In this document: piece after piece, positions 8,075 through 17,073 of the stretch | How positions within the stretch are numbered: position 1 is the stretch's first letter | How the letters are laid out: every line of letters begins with the position of its first letter | Assembly: GCA_965212085.1 (NCBI GenBank) | Contig: OZ243042.1 | Location: 992,001 to 1,056,000 of the forward strand | DNA length: 64,000 nucleotides | Source: JAHRAW01 sp965212085 | Lineage (GTDB): Bacteria; Pseudomonadota; Gammaproteobacteria; Arenicellales; Poriferihabitantaceae | Direction: 5' to 3' | The notes under the pieces: generated by a model | The model's input: the letters and a program-made list of their open reading frames with translations, nothing else | What the model was told of the DNA's origin: nothing | Databases searched by the model: none | Translations under genes and position numbers: made by a program

Positions 8075-9283
8075 TTAGAAATCAACCCGCATGCCGATCA
8101 GGTGGCGATCACCGTCCTTTTCGAGGTTATCGCTATCAAGGCTGATGGCTTCATAGTAAATCTTCAGGCCACCGCCGAGGTTGTGGTAGATGGCCCAGAT
8201 AAACTGCTCTGAATCATCGGTCTCAGGAACGGCCTTGACAAACTGACTGCCTGCCGTACCCGCATCGTTCGCCACACCGGCTACGGCATTCTCGCCATCG
8301 TCAGCCTCGGCGTAACCCAGCATCCAACTGGTGTTCTCGCCGAATTTGCCACCGCCGTAAATGAAAGCGGTGTCGATGTCAATTTCGTCATCGGCCGGAG
8401 TGTTGTCGTCATCGTCCACTTCGTAGTTCTGCCAACCCACGGACACCCAATAGCTACCGAAGGTGCCTTTGACGGCGATGCCAATACGATCGGTATCGGG
8501 AAGATCTTCGCCGGCAGCTTTAGCGGCAGTGGGATTAACCGCAGCAGTGCCTACTTGCGGTGTGCCGGCAGTGACTACTCCCATGTCGGTGATCGTGGGA
8601 GCCACAGCTGCGACAAAGTCCTCTGATTGAGGCGTACCGTCAGTTGCAGCAACGGCAGGTGTGCCATCCGCGCCTTCTTCGGAGTCAAACGCTGCGGCGA
8701 TGGTGATGCTGTCGCTGACAGCCAAGCTCAAGCCAAGGCCAATGCCGTCGCCGGCGGCTTTTTCCGCATCGGAACCGGTTTCGTTGCCATCGTCATCGAG
8801 ACGAACATCCAGTCCAACATACAAAGGGCCGAAAGAGTTGGAGTACTTGATGGTGTTGGAAGTACGGAACAGACCGCCGCCCACTGATGAATACAAGTAG
8901 TAACCCAGAGTGTAGGTCGGGGAGATCAGCGTACCGAAAGTGTTGGAGTAAGAGCTCCACTGGTTGCCAATGTCAACACGACCGAACGGGCCGGAAACGC
9001 CGACCGTGCCGATACGCAGGTCGTTAATGCCCCTTTCGTTATCGGTGTTAGTGGAGAACTCGTAACGACCGTGTGCACTCAGGCCGTTGCCCATTTCCTT
9101 GTTGTACTTGATGCCGAAACGGGACGAGACGCTGCTGACATCAGTCTGCGAGTCGCCATCATCGGCAAGGTCGTTCAGGTCAATAGCGTTGTTGATTCGG
9201 CCATAAACCTGTACCTCGCCGTAGGCCGCCACCGGTGCCACGACTGCGGCGGAAACGGCGGCTGCGATTAGTTTCTTGTTCAT
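8075..9283 (-). CDS. General porin, outer-membrane trimeric beta-barrel
   Basis: The 402-residue precursor has a signal peptide MNKKLIAAAVSAAVVAPVAAYG and a mature start EVQVYGRINNAID, typical of Gram-negative porins of the Porin_4/OmpC-like type. The chain alternates aromatic beta strands with acidic, Gly-rich loops, and ends in the strand RHLIGMRVDF with the terminal Phe needed for outer-membrane assembly. The loop around residues 175-260 is long and rich in Ala, Thr and Pro. Many Asp and Glu in the loops suggest a highly acidic surface. It is transcribed alone and ends in a strong terminator. Confidence 0.92.
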   Translation of the reverse strand: MNKKLIAAAVSAAVVAPVAAYGEVQVYGRINNAIDLNDLADDGDSQTDVSSVSSRFGIKYNKEMGNGLSAHGRYEFSTNTDNERGINDLRIGTVGVSGPFGRVDIGNQWSSYSNTFGTLISPTYTLGYYLYSSVGGGLFRTSNTIKYSNSFGPLYVGLDVRLDDDGNETGSDAEKAAGDGIGLGLSLAVSDSITIAAAFDSEEGADGTPAVAATDGTPQSEDFVAAVAPTITDMGVVTAGTPQVGTAAVNPTAAKAAGEDLPDTDRIGIAVKGTFGSYWVSVGWQNYEVDDDDNTPADDEIDIDTAFIYGGGKFGENTSWMLGYAEADDGENAVAGVANDAGTAGSQFVKAVPETDDSEQFIWAIYHNLGGGLKIYYEAISLDSDNLEKDGDRHLIGMRVDF

Positions 9284-9324
9284 GATTTACCTCTTGGTTA
9301 AAGACATTACCAAGTACTATTTAG

Positions 9325-9516
9325 CGGTTACGCCGCCGGTTTGACGGGGTATGGGGCGTAAGAAAGGGCGGGGAAACGGCGGAGTACTGCGGTTTTGACG
9401 CCCTCGGCAAATGGACCAAACGCGGCTTGCGATGGGAGTTGACCGGCGATCGCACCGAGAAAGATGACAACGACATCGGCCACAACATCCGCCTGACCGG
9501 CACGCTGCGCTTCTAA
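9325..9516 (+). pseudogene. 3' remnant of a beta-barrel outer-membrane protein gene
   Basis: After an in-frame TAG at 9322-9324, the plus strand stays open to a TAA at 9514-9516. It encodes a stretch containing FDALGKWTKRGLRWELTGD and ending IRLTGTLRF. The alternating pattern and the terminal Phe look like the last two strands of an outer-membrane barrel. There is no start codon or signal peptide, so it reads as the tail of a deleted gene. I do not recognise the family, and chance cannot be fully excluded. Confidence 0.4.
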
Positions 9517-9576
9517 GAGAATCCGGCTACGCCCTTGCCGCCACCCCGGAAAATGATATAGTCCATCCCGTAACCA

Positions 9577-9673
9577 GTCTCAACGGGGCGCGAATGCTGA
9601 GAGGCGCTGGTATGGGTATTCCAGAACCAACCCGTCGAACCTGACCCAGATCATACTGGCGGAGGGATTGAGA
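9577..9673 (+). promoter_or_regulatory. TPP riboswitch (THI element)
   Basis: The conserved blocks are all present: ACGGGGCGC, GCTGAGAGG, then ACCCGTCGAACCTGACCCAG, and the closing CTGGCGGAGGGA. The closing P1 stem is TCTCAA paired with TTGAGA at 9668-9673. It lies 90 bp upstream of thiB, so thiamine pyrophosphate likely represses import of thiamine. Confidence 0.95.
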
Positions 9674-9762
9674 TCACCGCAACCCCCGGTTTTCTTTCCG
9701 GGCGGGCGGCCCCATCCCCGCGCCGGTTTTAATCGTCCGACCGGGCGGGAGGTGATGCAGCC

Positions 9763-10809
9763 GTGCGCAAAGAGATCGTCGTTTTACTGTTTTTCTCGTT
9801 TTTATTTTGGGCGCTCGCCACCCGCACCGCCGGCACCGACACCGGAGGGCGGCCGGTTCTCAACGTTTATACCTACGATTCCTTCGCCTCCGACTGGGGG
9901 CCCGGCCCGAAGATCAAGGAAGCCTTTGAGTCGCAGTGCGATTGCGAGGTGAACTACGTGGCGGTGGACGGCTCCACCGGCATCCTCAGCCGGGTGCGGC
10001 TGGAAGGCGCCGGGTCGCGGGCCGACGTGGTGCTCGGCCTCGACACCAGCCTGATGGTTGACGCGCAAAAAACCGGGCTGCTCAAACCCCATAACGTTGA
10101 TCTCGCCGCGCTTGACCTGCCGCCTGCGTTTGCGTTTGAGTTTGAGTTTGAGTGGAGCGACCCGACCTTCCTGCCCTTTGATTACGGCTACTTCGCCTTC
10201 ATCTACAACCGCGACAAACTGGCCGCGCCGCCGGCCAGTTTCCGGGAACTGGTGGAGGCCGATGATTCGCTGAAAATCCTGATCCAGGACCCGCGCACAT
10301 CCACGCCGGGGCTGGGGCTGATGTTGTGGGTCAAGGCGTTGTACGGCGATGACGCCTTTGACATCTGGCGCAAACTGTCCGGCAAAATCGTTACCGTCAC
10401 CCGCGGTTGGTCCGAAGCCTACGGGCTGTTCCTCGACGGCGAGGCGGACATGGTCCTGAGCTACACCACCTCCCCCGCCTATCACGTGATCGTGGAAAAC
10501 AAGCACCAGTACCGGGCGGCCGCTTTCAGCGAAGGCCACGGCATGCAGATTGAGGTGGCGGCGCAGCTCAAAAACGCCCCCCACCCGGCGCTCGCCCAGC
10601 GCTTCATGACGTTCATCGCCGGCGACGATTTTCAGTCCGCCATCCCCACCGGCAACTGGATGTACCCGGTGAAAACCCCCGCCGGGGGCTTGCCGCCGGC
10701 CTTCGCCGAACTGGTGCGGCCGTCCGCCGTTCTGATGATCGCGCCCGCGCAGGTAGCCGCCAACAAGACGCGCTGGGTGGATGAGTTCAGCCGCGCGCTG
10801 AGCTACTGA
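9763..10809 (+). CDS. thiB: Thiamine ABC transporter, periplasmic binding protein
   Basis: The 348-residue protein has an N-terminal hydrophobic export segment and then LNVYTYDSFASDWGPGPKI, the conserved start of ThiB/TbpA. The body keeps ThiB features such as ADVVLGLDTSL, FLPFDYGYFAFIYN and VTRGWSEAYGLFLDGEADMVLSYTTSPAYH. The start is GTG, preceded by a strong GGAGG. A codon microrepeat encodes FEFEFEW in the first domain. It is the first gene behind the TPP riboswitch. Confidence 0.93.
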   Translation: MRKEIVVLLFFSFLFWALATRTAGTDTGGRPVLNVYTYDSFASDWGPGPKIKEAFESQCDCEVNYVAVDGSTGILSRVRLEGAGSRADVVLGLDTSLMVDAQKTGLLKPHNVDLAALDLPPAFAFEFEFEWSDPTFLPFDYGYFAFIYNRDKLAAPPASFRELVEADDSLKILIQDPRTSTPGLGLMLWVKALYGDDAFDIWRKLSGKIVTVTRGWSEAYGLFLDGEADMVLSYTTSPAYHVIVENKHQYRAAAFSEGHGMQIEVAAQLKNAPHPALAQRFMTFIAGDDFQSAIPTGNWMYPVKTPAGGLPPAFAELVRPSAVLMIAPAQVAANKTRWVDEFSRALSY

Positions 10810-10844
10810 GCGACTAAGGCATTGAGGCGGAGGCGCGGCGCACG

Positions 10845-12527
10845 GTGATTGCAGCGGTCACGACGCTGGGCATCCTGGTGGTGGTCGCGTGCGCCGTCGG
10901 CGGGCTGGTGTTTGAGGCCGGGCCGCCGGCGTTGCCGGCGGAGTTGAACAAGCCGCTGACGCGCTCGATCATCCGCTTCACTTTGTGGCAGGCGGCGTTG
11001 TCCACGTTGTTGAGCGTGGGCCTCGCCGTGCCGCTGGCGCGGGCGCTGGCGCGGCGCGGGCGGTTCCCCGGACGCCGCCTGATCCTCCGCCTCAGCAGCC
11101 TCTCGCTGATCATTCCGACCATGGTCGCGGTTCTCGGCGTGGTCGCGGTGCATGGCCGCCACGGCTGGATCAACCGGCTGTTGGCGGCGCTCGGTTTTGA
11201 AGGGTTCGACTACCTGTACGGCCTCGCCGGCATCCTCATCGCCCACGTGTTTTTTAACCTGCCGCTGGCGACCCGGATTTTCCTCAACGGGCTGCTGAGC
11301 GTGCCCCGGCATAGCTGGAACCTGGCGGCGTTGTACGGCATGCGGCCGGGGCATATTTTCCGGCACATTGAATGGCCGCTGCTGCGCGGCTTGATGCCGG
11401 GGGTCGCCGGGATGGTGTTTTTGCTGTGCTTCACCTCCTTCGCCATCGTCCTGACCCTCGGCGGCGGGCCGAAATCCACGACCCTGGAAGTGGCCGTCTA
11501 TCAGGCGCTGCGCTTCGACTTTGACCTCGCCCGCGCGGTGGCGCTGTCGTTGATTCAGATCGGCATCTGCCTGCTACTGGCGCTGGCGTTTTTCTCCTTC
11601 GGCGCGCCGTTTCCGCTGCGCCCGGGGGACTCTCCCGGCATTTCCGGTATTCCCGGCATTTCCGGCACACCCGACATGGAACGCCCCGACCGCGCGGCAA
11701 AACTGCCGCGCCTCGTGGACGCCGTGGTCATCACCGTGGCCACGGTGTTTTTGCTCTCGCCGCTGGCCGCGGTGCTGGTCAAAACCCTGACCCCGGGCGG
11801 CTGGGCGATCCTCGCCGAGCCGGTGTTTTTCAGCGCGCTGCGCTGGTCGTTGCTGATTGCATTGTGCGCCGGCCTGCTCTCGTGCCTGCTCGCGCTTTCG
11901 GTGTGCAACGTGATGGTGGCGTTGCGGCGCTCCCGGCGCTTCGTGGCGTGGGCCGTGGCCCCGGAAATCGTCGGCCTCCTGACCCTGCTGGTGCCGCCCA
12001 TCACTTTGGGCGCCGGCCTGTTTTTGTTTTTCCGCCGGGCGCTTGACCACGGCGACGTCCTTTCGCTGGGGCCGCTGTTGGTGATCGTGCTGAACGCGCT
12101 GCTCACCCTGGCGTTCGGGGTTCGCATCCTCGGGCCTGCGTTGCTGGCCCAGCGCAACCGCTACGACCCGTTGTGCGCCGGGCTGGGGATCGGCGGGTGG
12201 AATCAATGGCGCCATATACTGTGGCCGGCGTTGCGCCGCCCCGTGGCCTACGCGCTGGCGGTGGCTACCACCTTGTCGGCGGGCGACATGGGGGTCATCG
12301 CGTTGTTCGGCACCGCCGATCTCAGCACCCTGCCGCTGCTGATGTACCGCCTGATCGGCAGTTACCGGCTGGAGCAGGCGGCGGTGGTGGCGGTGGCGTT
12401 GTGCGCGTTGTGCTTCGCGCTGTTCTGGGTGATCGAATTGCTCGGGCGGCTCGGCCCATCGGAAAGCGGCCCATCGCCGGGTTCGGATTCGGATTCGGAA
12501 ACCACCAAGGCGCGCCGCCATGCTTGA
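10845..12527 (+). CDS. thiP: Thiamine ABC transporter, fused permease
   Basis: This 560-residue inner-membrane protein holds two fused permease halves. Each has the ABC EAA-like loop: the first near WNLAALYGMRPGHIFRHIEWPLLRG, the second near RYDPLCAGLGIGGWNQWRHILWPALRRP. The two halves are joined by a linker with a repeated Gly-Ile-Ser/Pro pattern (about residues 263-280), which looks like a small tandem expansion. It starts with GTG behind GGAGG and overlaps thiQ by 8 bp. Confidence 0.93.
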   Translation: MIAAVTTLGILVVVACAVGGLVFEAGPPALPAELNKPLTRSIIRFTLWQAALSTLLSVGLAVPLARALARRGRFPGRRLILRLSSLSLIIPTMVAVLGVVAVHGRHGWINRLLAALGFEGFDYLYGLAGILIAHVFFNLPLATRIFLNGLLSVPRHSWNLAALYGMRPGHIFRHIEWPLLRGLMPGVAGMVFLLCFTSFAIVLTLGGGPKSTTLEVAVYQALRFDFDLARAVALSLIQIGICLLLALAFFSFGAPFPLRPGDSPGISGIPGISGTPDMERPDRAAKLPRLVDAVVITVATVFLLSPLAAVLVKTLTPGGWAILAEPVFFSALRWSLLIALCAGLLSCLLALSVCNVMVALRRSRRFVAWAVAPEIVGLLTLLVPPITLGAGLFLFFRRALDHGDVLSLGPLLVIVLNALLTLAFGVRILGPALLAQRNRYDPLCAGLGIGGWNQWRHILWPALRRPVAYALAVATTLSAGDMGVIALFGTADLSTLPLLMYRLIGSYRLEQAAVVAVALCALCFALFWVIELLGRLGPSESGPSPGSDSDSETTKARRHA

Positions 12528-13131
12528 AGTCGAGAACCTGCGTTTTGCGTATCCCGAAGCGGTGATCCGGGCCGATTTTACCGTCGCCGGCGGCCGCCCG
12601 GCGGCGTTGATGGGCGCCAGCGGCTCCGGCAAGTCCACCATCCTCAACCTCATCGCCGGCTTTCTCGCCCCCGACCACGGCGACGTGCGCTTTGACGGCG
12701 TTAGCCTGCTCGGCGTCAAACCCGCCGCGCGGCCACTCACCTACCTGTTCCAGGCCCACAACCTGTTCCCCCACCTCAGCGTCCGGCAAAACCTCGCCAT
12801 CGGCCTGCACCCCGGCATGCGCCTCACCGCCGACCAGCACGACGCCGTTGACCGGGCGTTGGAATGGGTGTCGCTGCGCGCGCTCGCCCACCGCAAACCC
12901 CCCAGCCTGTCCGGCGGACAACAACAACGCGCGGCGCTGGCAAGATGCCTGGCGCGCAACCGCCCGCTGCTGTTGCTCGACGAGCCCTTCAGCGGCCTCG
13001 ACGACGCCCTGCGCGCCGAAATGCTGGCCCTCATCGCGGCGCTGCAAAAAGAGCGCTCGCTGACCGTGCTGATTACCACGCACCAGCGGCGGGACGCGGA
13101 GGCGTTGGGGGCGGGGGTGGTGGTGGTTTAG
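12520..13131 (+). CDS. thiQ: Thiamine ABC transporter, ATP-binding protein
   Basis: This 203-residue ATPase powers thiamine import. Walker A is GASGSGKST, the ABC signature is LSGGQQQRAALARCLARN, and Walker B is PLLLLDEPFSGLDD. The Q-loop lies in YLFQAHNLFPHL, and the H-loop is TTHQRRDAEAL. It is shorter than typical ThiQ at its C-terminus. It is the last gene of the riboswitch-controlled operon. Confidence 0.93.
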   Translation: MLEVENLRFAYPEAVIRADFTVAGGRPAALMGASGSGKSTILNLIAGFLAPDHGDVRFDGVSLLGVKPAARPLTYLFQAHNLFPHLSVRQNLAIGLHPGMRLTADQHDAVDRALEWVSLRALAHRKPPSLSGGQQQRAALARCLARNRPLLLLDEPFSGLDDALRAEMLALIAALQKERSLTVLITTHQRRDAEALGAGVVVV

Positions 13132-13255
13132 GAATCCGGCTACGGGGTGGGGCGTGTATTTTGTTCTCCCCGTTTTCTCTCACCCCTCAAAATATGCTAA
13201 TATCCTGCTGAGTTTTACGAAACCACCACAAAAACCATGGAGCTTGAGGCGCGTT

Positions 13256-13408
13256 ATGAACCCAAAAACCCGAGACGTTGTGCAAACGAAAAATCCCGTT
13301 ACCGGACGATACGTGAAGATCGACCGCTCCGCCGGGCGCATTATTGGCTATAAGAAGACCGTGGGTCGCTACAAAGGCATACCCGTCTCCAGGAAACGCA
13401 AAAAATGA
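13256..13408 (+). CDS. Small basic protein opening the putative defence island
   Basis: The 50-residue protein begins MNPKTRDVVQTKNPVTGRYV and is rich in Lys and Arg, ending in RKRKK. The core KNPVTGRYVKIDRSAGRIIG resembles small uncharacterised proteins that I recall from variable regions of proteobacteria. Its stop overlaps the start of the next gene (ATGA), so both are translationally coupled. A role as nucleic-acid-binding partner or accessory of the next protein is a guess. Confidence 0.6.
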   Translation: MNPKTRDVVQTKNPVTGRYVKIDRSAGRIIGYKKTVGRYKGIPVSRKRKK

Positions 13409-14046
13409 TTTTATACAGGCCCACGGATGGGGATGTGCTTGATACCCCTCTGACGCTTCGCCCAAGAACGTGTTTTCTTATGACCCAGCTTGGCGAATCC
13501 GTGCCCCCGGATATTCAAAAAATCAGGAAACGGGTAATCGACCAACTGCGAAAAAACCGCATTGCGGCGATAGACGCTGACAGTATTGTTACGGGCAAGG
13601 ATTTCCTTGACAAAATCTGGCGAATTATAATCACCGTTCCAATGGGCGTGGCCATCATCCACGAGGACATGCCGCCCAAAACAATCGCAAACGTATTCTA
13701 TGAACTTGGAATGATGGATGCTCTGGGAAAGCGCACCGTGGTCATCAAGTCCGTTGACGCATCGATACCATCGGATTTTGCCCGCACTGAGTACATTAGT
13801 GATGGCAAAGCCTTTGACAAAAAAATTAACTCCTTCATAAGCTCTTCGCTTCAACAAGAATCCTACTTTGAGACGATGGCCGAAGACTTGGAGAACAACC
13901 CACTGCTTTCTATCGATTATTTGCGAAGAGCGTATCTTATATCAGGCAATGAACGGCACAAAATCAAAGTAAAAAATTTGCTGGACGGAGCGCAGCTGGA
14001 GAGACGCGCCAAGAACAGCGTAGAAATGCTGTGGGCGAAATTTTGA
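13405..14046 (+). CDS. TIR/nucleoside 2-deoxyribosyltransferase-like protein
   Basis: The 213-residue protein carries, after a strand RTCFLMTQLGE, the motif ANVFYELGMMDALGKRTVVIK around residues 92-112. A Tyr-Glu-Leu-Gly helix with Ala-Leu-Gly-Lys after it is the hallmark of nucleoside deoxyribosyltransferase-like and TIR-like folds. The Glu is the expected catalytic residue for cleaving an N-glycosidic bond, as in NAD-degrading immune effectors. The alpha-helical C-terminal half (from about residue 145) has no family I recognise. The gene is coupled to the small basic gene before it and lies 112 bp before the NACHT gene. Confidence 0.6.
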   Translation: MILYRPTDGDVLDTPLTLRPRTCFLMTQLGESVPPDIQKIRKRVIDQLRKNRIAAIDADSIVTGKDFLDKIWRIIITVPMGVAIIHEDMPPKTIANVFYELGMMDALGKRTVVIKSVDASIPSDFARTEYISDGKAFDKKINSFISSSLQQESYFETMAEDLENNPLLSIDYLRRAYLISGNERHKIKVKNLLDGAQLERRAKNSVEMLWAKF

Positions 14047-14158
14047 TCGATGCTGGTTCTGGGCGTACCCCTCAACTCATCTATAATCAAAAAACAGTCG
14101 CTAGTTTTAAAGAACACCGTACTTAACAATTCACAATTCAATCGAGTAGGCAACAAAC

Positions 14159-16546
14159 ATGCAACCACTTAGATTTGAAGAAGTCGCTAAACTCATTAAC
14201 CGTAGCGGAACAACAAATATCGACTTAACATCCATAGGCCAAGAAAGAACTAAATGGCGGATACATAATGCAAATGTTAAAAGTGGAAAAATTTCGTTCC
14301 CCTATAAAATACTTTATATTTCATCGGATATTACCGCAGAAGATCTACCATCTATCCGACGAGAGGCATCAAAACACAAACACATACAAGTGGTGTATCC
14401 CCAATCTCTTGCCACTAGATCGGGGGTAATCCGTGAATTGTCCGCTTCAGAAGAACAGCTAGAATTATTTACTATTCAAGCATACCTAAAATCATTTATT
14501 GCACAACAATTAAATATATACCTAGAAAAATTAAATGATCGCCGTCCCACAGACTACATTGACCCGCATATTGTGTCTCCTTCTGGCATAGATAGAAAAA
14601 CACCAAATCCTGTTTTTAATTTTCTTTCAGAAAAAGACGTTGAAAGCGGTTCTTTGAGTGCGTTGCTTGCCGACCCAGGCCAAGGCAAAACTTATATGAC
14701 AAGGGAACTGGCTAGCCGCACAATAAAGCACACGGCCTTTATACCAATTTATATCCATTCAGAACAGTGGTTTCATATGCAACCATCAGACCTTGCTTCT
14801 CTGTGGAAAACAATTTTTCACTCCTTTCGATATTTTGACTCTCCTATAGGCTGGATCGAGGGGTTTGAAGAAGAGTTTTTAACAGTCATGCTAAAAGCCG
14901 GGTTATTCAGAATTATATTCGACGGCTTTGATGAGTATATACTTTGGAACAAGGGCAGTATAGCCGGAACTGATGCCTTGGAAAGTCTACACAAATTAGC
15001 GGAAGATACTGGTAGTAGAATTCTTTTGACGTCGCGCAGTACTTTTTGGGACACAGAAATAGCAGATAGAACAGAAGATGATTCTGAACTAGCGAATATC
15101 CACACATACAAAATAAAACCCTTCGACATCAACAACGCTAAGATTTATTTTGAAAAACGATTCCCCAGTAAAGACAAATGCTATGCCAATGCAATTTCAA
15201 TCTATACGGAACTTTTGTCTAAATCGAAAGGATCTCAAGCGGAAGAATTTGTTGGAAGAGGATTCTTTTTATACTTGATATACGCTTTAGTCAAAGAAGG
15301 TGAAAAAATTGAGTATCAGCAGAAAAAACCAATCGTTCTTTGGGCTGTAAAAGAGTTAATAACAAGGGAAATTAGGAGACAGCGCCTTCCTTTCAAGCAA
15401 GAGGATCATTTGGCATTGCTATGCGAGCTAGCAGAATATACCCTCGGGGAAAAAGCAATAGATGATCTTGATATCGAATCAATATTAAAATACAAATTGG
15501 AACTAAATCAAACGGACATTGATCTTCTGATCGGAAAGCGCGGAGAAAATAAGCCTGGAGTGTTAAAGGACAACCCGTTAATTTCTAAAGAAAACGGTTG
15601 GGGATTCCAGCAAGAACAAGTGAGGTTTTTGTTTTTAGGAGAAAGACTTTTTGAATACTCACAACCTGAAAATATTGACTATATGGAGAAATTCTTGTCA
15701 AAATTAGGCGCTAAAGGTAGCCTACTAACAGAGGTGGCCACCGTCGTCATTGATAAAGTTAGCAATGCTGGCCATGATAGCGCTCTTGATGATGCGTCGA
15801 AAATTATTCGCTCCGTACAAAAAGCCAACAACCAAACAAAAGAACGGGGGAGCGCGGGGGCTTTACTTGCCACCATTATCGCTGGACAGATGATCGGTCG
15901 CATACATCCCCAAGGCGCTGATAGAAAAGATAGAGCTCTTTCCTATGTGAATATGTATAGTGCCAAACTCTCAAATCTTTACTTTATAGGTCCAATCACA
16001 AGTATGGATTTTAAGGGTTCCAAATTTTCTGAGTGTATTTTTGAAAATACCACGTTTGCTAATTGCCTATTCGACCAAAAAACTATATTTAAAAACTGCA
16101 CTTTTTCGGGGGGCCGGTTAGAAAAAAATAAAGGGCTTGGGTTTGGTGAGTTTGTAGATTGTAGCTATGATGAAGAGTTTAAATCTTTGTTGGAAGCCGA
16201 AAAAATTTCAGACGGGAAACGACAATTTCTAAAACGAGATGTACAAGATGTTGTTGGTTTTATTGTACGAAAATTTATCCCGAAGGAAGGAGTAGGAATA
16301 AAAACAGTAAACCCCTCTGCCCTGAAAAGAGGGTCGATGTCGCATTTACAACAATATAAAGTTATATTAGATATGGTTAACAAACATATTGTCATATCGC
16401 AGAATATAAAAGGCGCAACACATGTATGTTGCATCCGCGATTCAGCGAAAGAGTCTGTATTGCAATTCGCAAGCAATGGTGTTTTCACAGGAAGCTTAAC
16501 CGCCGCAATAAATGACGCAACAAAAAAACTGGGGATCGGCGAGTAA
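14159..16546 (+). CDS. NACHT-type STAND NTPase with pentapeptide-like repeats
   Basis: The 795-residue protein has an N-terminal region of about 160 residues without a family I recognise. A NACHT module follows: Walker A ADPGQGKTYM (about 171-180), Walker B with RIIFDGFDEY (about 251-260), and a sensor ILLTSRSTFW. A helical middle leads to short repeats near residues 615-655 with the pattern DFKGSKFSECIFENTTFANCLF, a pentapeptide-repeat solenoid. STAND NTPases of this kind sense phage products and trigger effectors. The gene is markedly AT-rich compared with its surroundings, which indicates transfer. With the TIR-like protein it may form a sensor-effector pair. Confidence 0.8.
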   Translation: MQPLRFEEVAKLINRSGTTNIDLTSIGQERTKWRIHNANVKSGKISFPYKILYISSDITAEDLPSIRREASKHKHIQVVYPQSLATRSGVIRELSASEEQLELFTIQAYLKSFIAQQLNIYLEKLNDRRPTDYIDPHIVSPSGIDRKTPNPVFNFLSEKDVESGSLSALLADPGQGKTYMTRELASRTIKHTAFIPIYIHSEQWFHMQPSDLASLWKTIFHSFRYFDSPIGWIEGFEEEFLTVMLKAGLFRIIFDGFDEYILWNKGSIAGTDALESLHKLAEDTGSRILLTSRSTFWDTEIADRTEDDSELANIHTYKIKPFDINNAKIYFEKRFPSKDKCYANAISIYTELLSKSKGSQAEEFVGRGFFLYLIYALVKEGEKIEYQQKKPIVLWAVKELITREIRRQRLPFKQEDHLALLCELAEYTLGEKAIDDLDIESILKYKLELNQTDIDLLIGKRGENKPGVLKDNPLISKENGWGFQQEQVRFLFLGERLFEYSQPENIDYMEKFLSKLGAKGSLLTEVATVVIDKVSNAGHDSALDDASKIIRSVQKANNQTKERGSAGALLATIIAGQMIGRIHPQGADRKDRALSYVNMYSAKLSNLYFIGPITSMDFKGSKFSECIFENTTFANCLFDQKTIFKNCTFSGGRLEKNKGLGFGEFVDCSYDEEFKSLLEAEKISDGKRQFLKRDVQDVVGFIVRKFIPKEGVGIKTVNPSALKRGSMSHLQQYKVILDMVNKHIVISQNIKGATHVCCIRDSAKESVLQFASNGVFTGSLTAAINDATKKLGIGE

Positions 16547-16600
16547 CGCCTCATACGGCACTCCTCTTTCATATAGTTTTACTCAGTTAAAACGCGGTCA

Positions 16601-16849
16601 ATGCCTCAGCATTTCCTGTCGCCACTTGGGCATCTATCCGCGCTTCCCAGACTACACTCGACCAGCGAACAGCAACTCCGCTTCGGTGCGGGCGGCTTTG
16701 TGAGTGCTTTGCTTTTTGCCGCGTTTTTGGCACTTTTTACATTCTTGGTTTATTATAATGTGTCCCCGGTAACGATCGGCCAAAACCTGGGGCACCAGCA
16801 TAACCACGAAGTACCGCCTGATCAAACAGAGGTAACTGACTATGAGTAG
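16601..16849 (+). CDS. Possible small membrane protein
   Basis: An 82-residue open frame has one strong hydrophobic segment (SALLFAAFLALFTFLVYYNV) and an acidic tail. It overlaps the start of the next small gene by 8 bp, as in coupled genes. The opposite strand of 16580-16924 is also open for 90 residues, with a CKKCQKRGKK motif and a plausible continuation after a frameshift, so the coding strand is uncertain. I see nothing else in 16547-16841. Confidence 0.25.
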   Translation: MPQHFLSPLGHLSALPRLHSTSEQQLRFGAGGFVSALLFAAFLALFTFLVYYNVSPVTIGQNLGHQHNHEVPPDQTEVTDYE

Positions 16850-17036
16850 AGAGGTCACAAGCCGAAAGGCCGCATCAGCAGCCTCCAAAGTATTAAGAAG
16901 CAGCGGTTCCGGCAAAGCCGCCAAAACTGCCGCCGGGTCGGCGGCGTCAAGAACTTTGCGCTACGGTGGAGCAAATAAGTCGGCAAAATCAGCGGCTGGT
17001 TTCGCTCTTACGCAACGACCCGACCGCCGCAGGTAA
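16842..17036 (+). CDS. Small basic Ala/Ser/Lys repeat protein
   Basis: The 64-residue protein consists of three similar units of about 18 residues with the pattern KAASAASKVLR, KTAAGSAASRTLR and KSAAGFALTQRP. It resembles small uncharacterised proteins in proteobacterial accessory regions that normally have two such units, so one appears duplicated here. A good AGAGG lies upstream of the ATG. The composition recalls histone-H1-like DNA-binding tails, but function is unknown. Confidence 0.6.
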   Translation: MSREVTSRKAASAASKVLRSSGSGKAAKTAAGSAASRTLRYGGANKSAKSAAGFALTQRPDRRR

Positions 17037-17073
17037 TCGGCTTTCCCAAGACCAGCGCGTTTTGGCACCCGAT

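Noticed and set aside
16580..16924. Minus-strand frame with CKKCQKRGKK and a plausible continuation after a frameshift
   Set aside because: The frame is broken near 16650 and overlaps better-supported plus-strand small genes; kept only as a remark.
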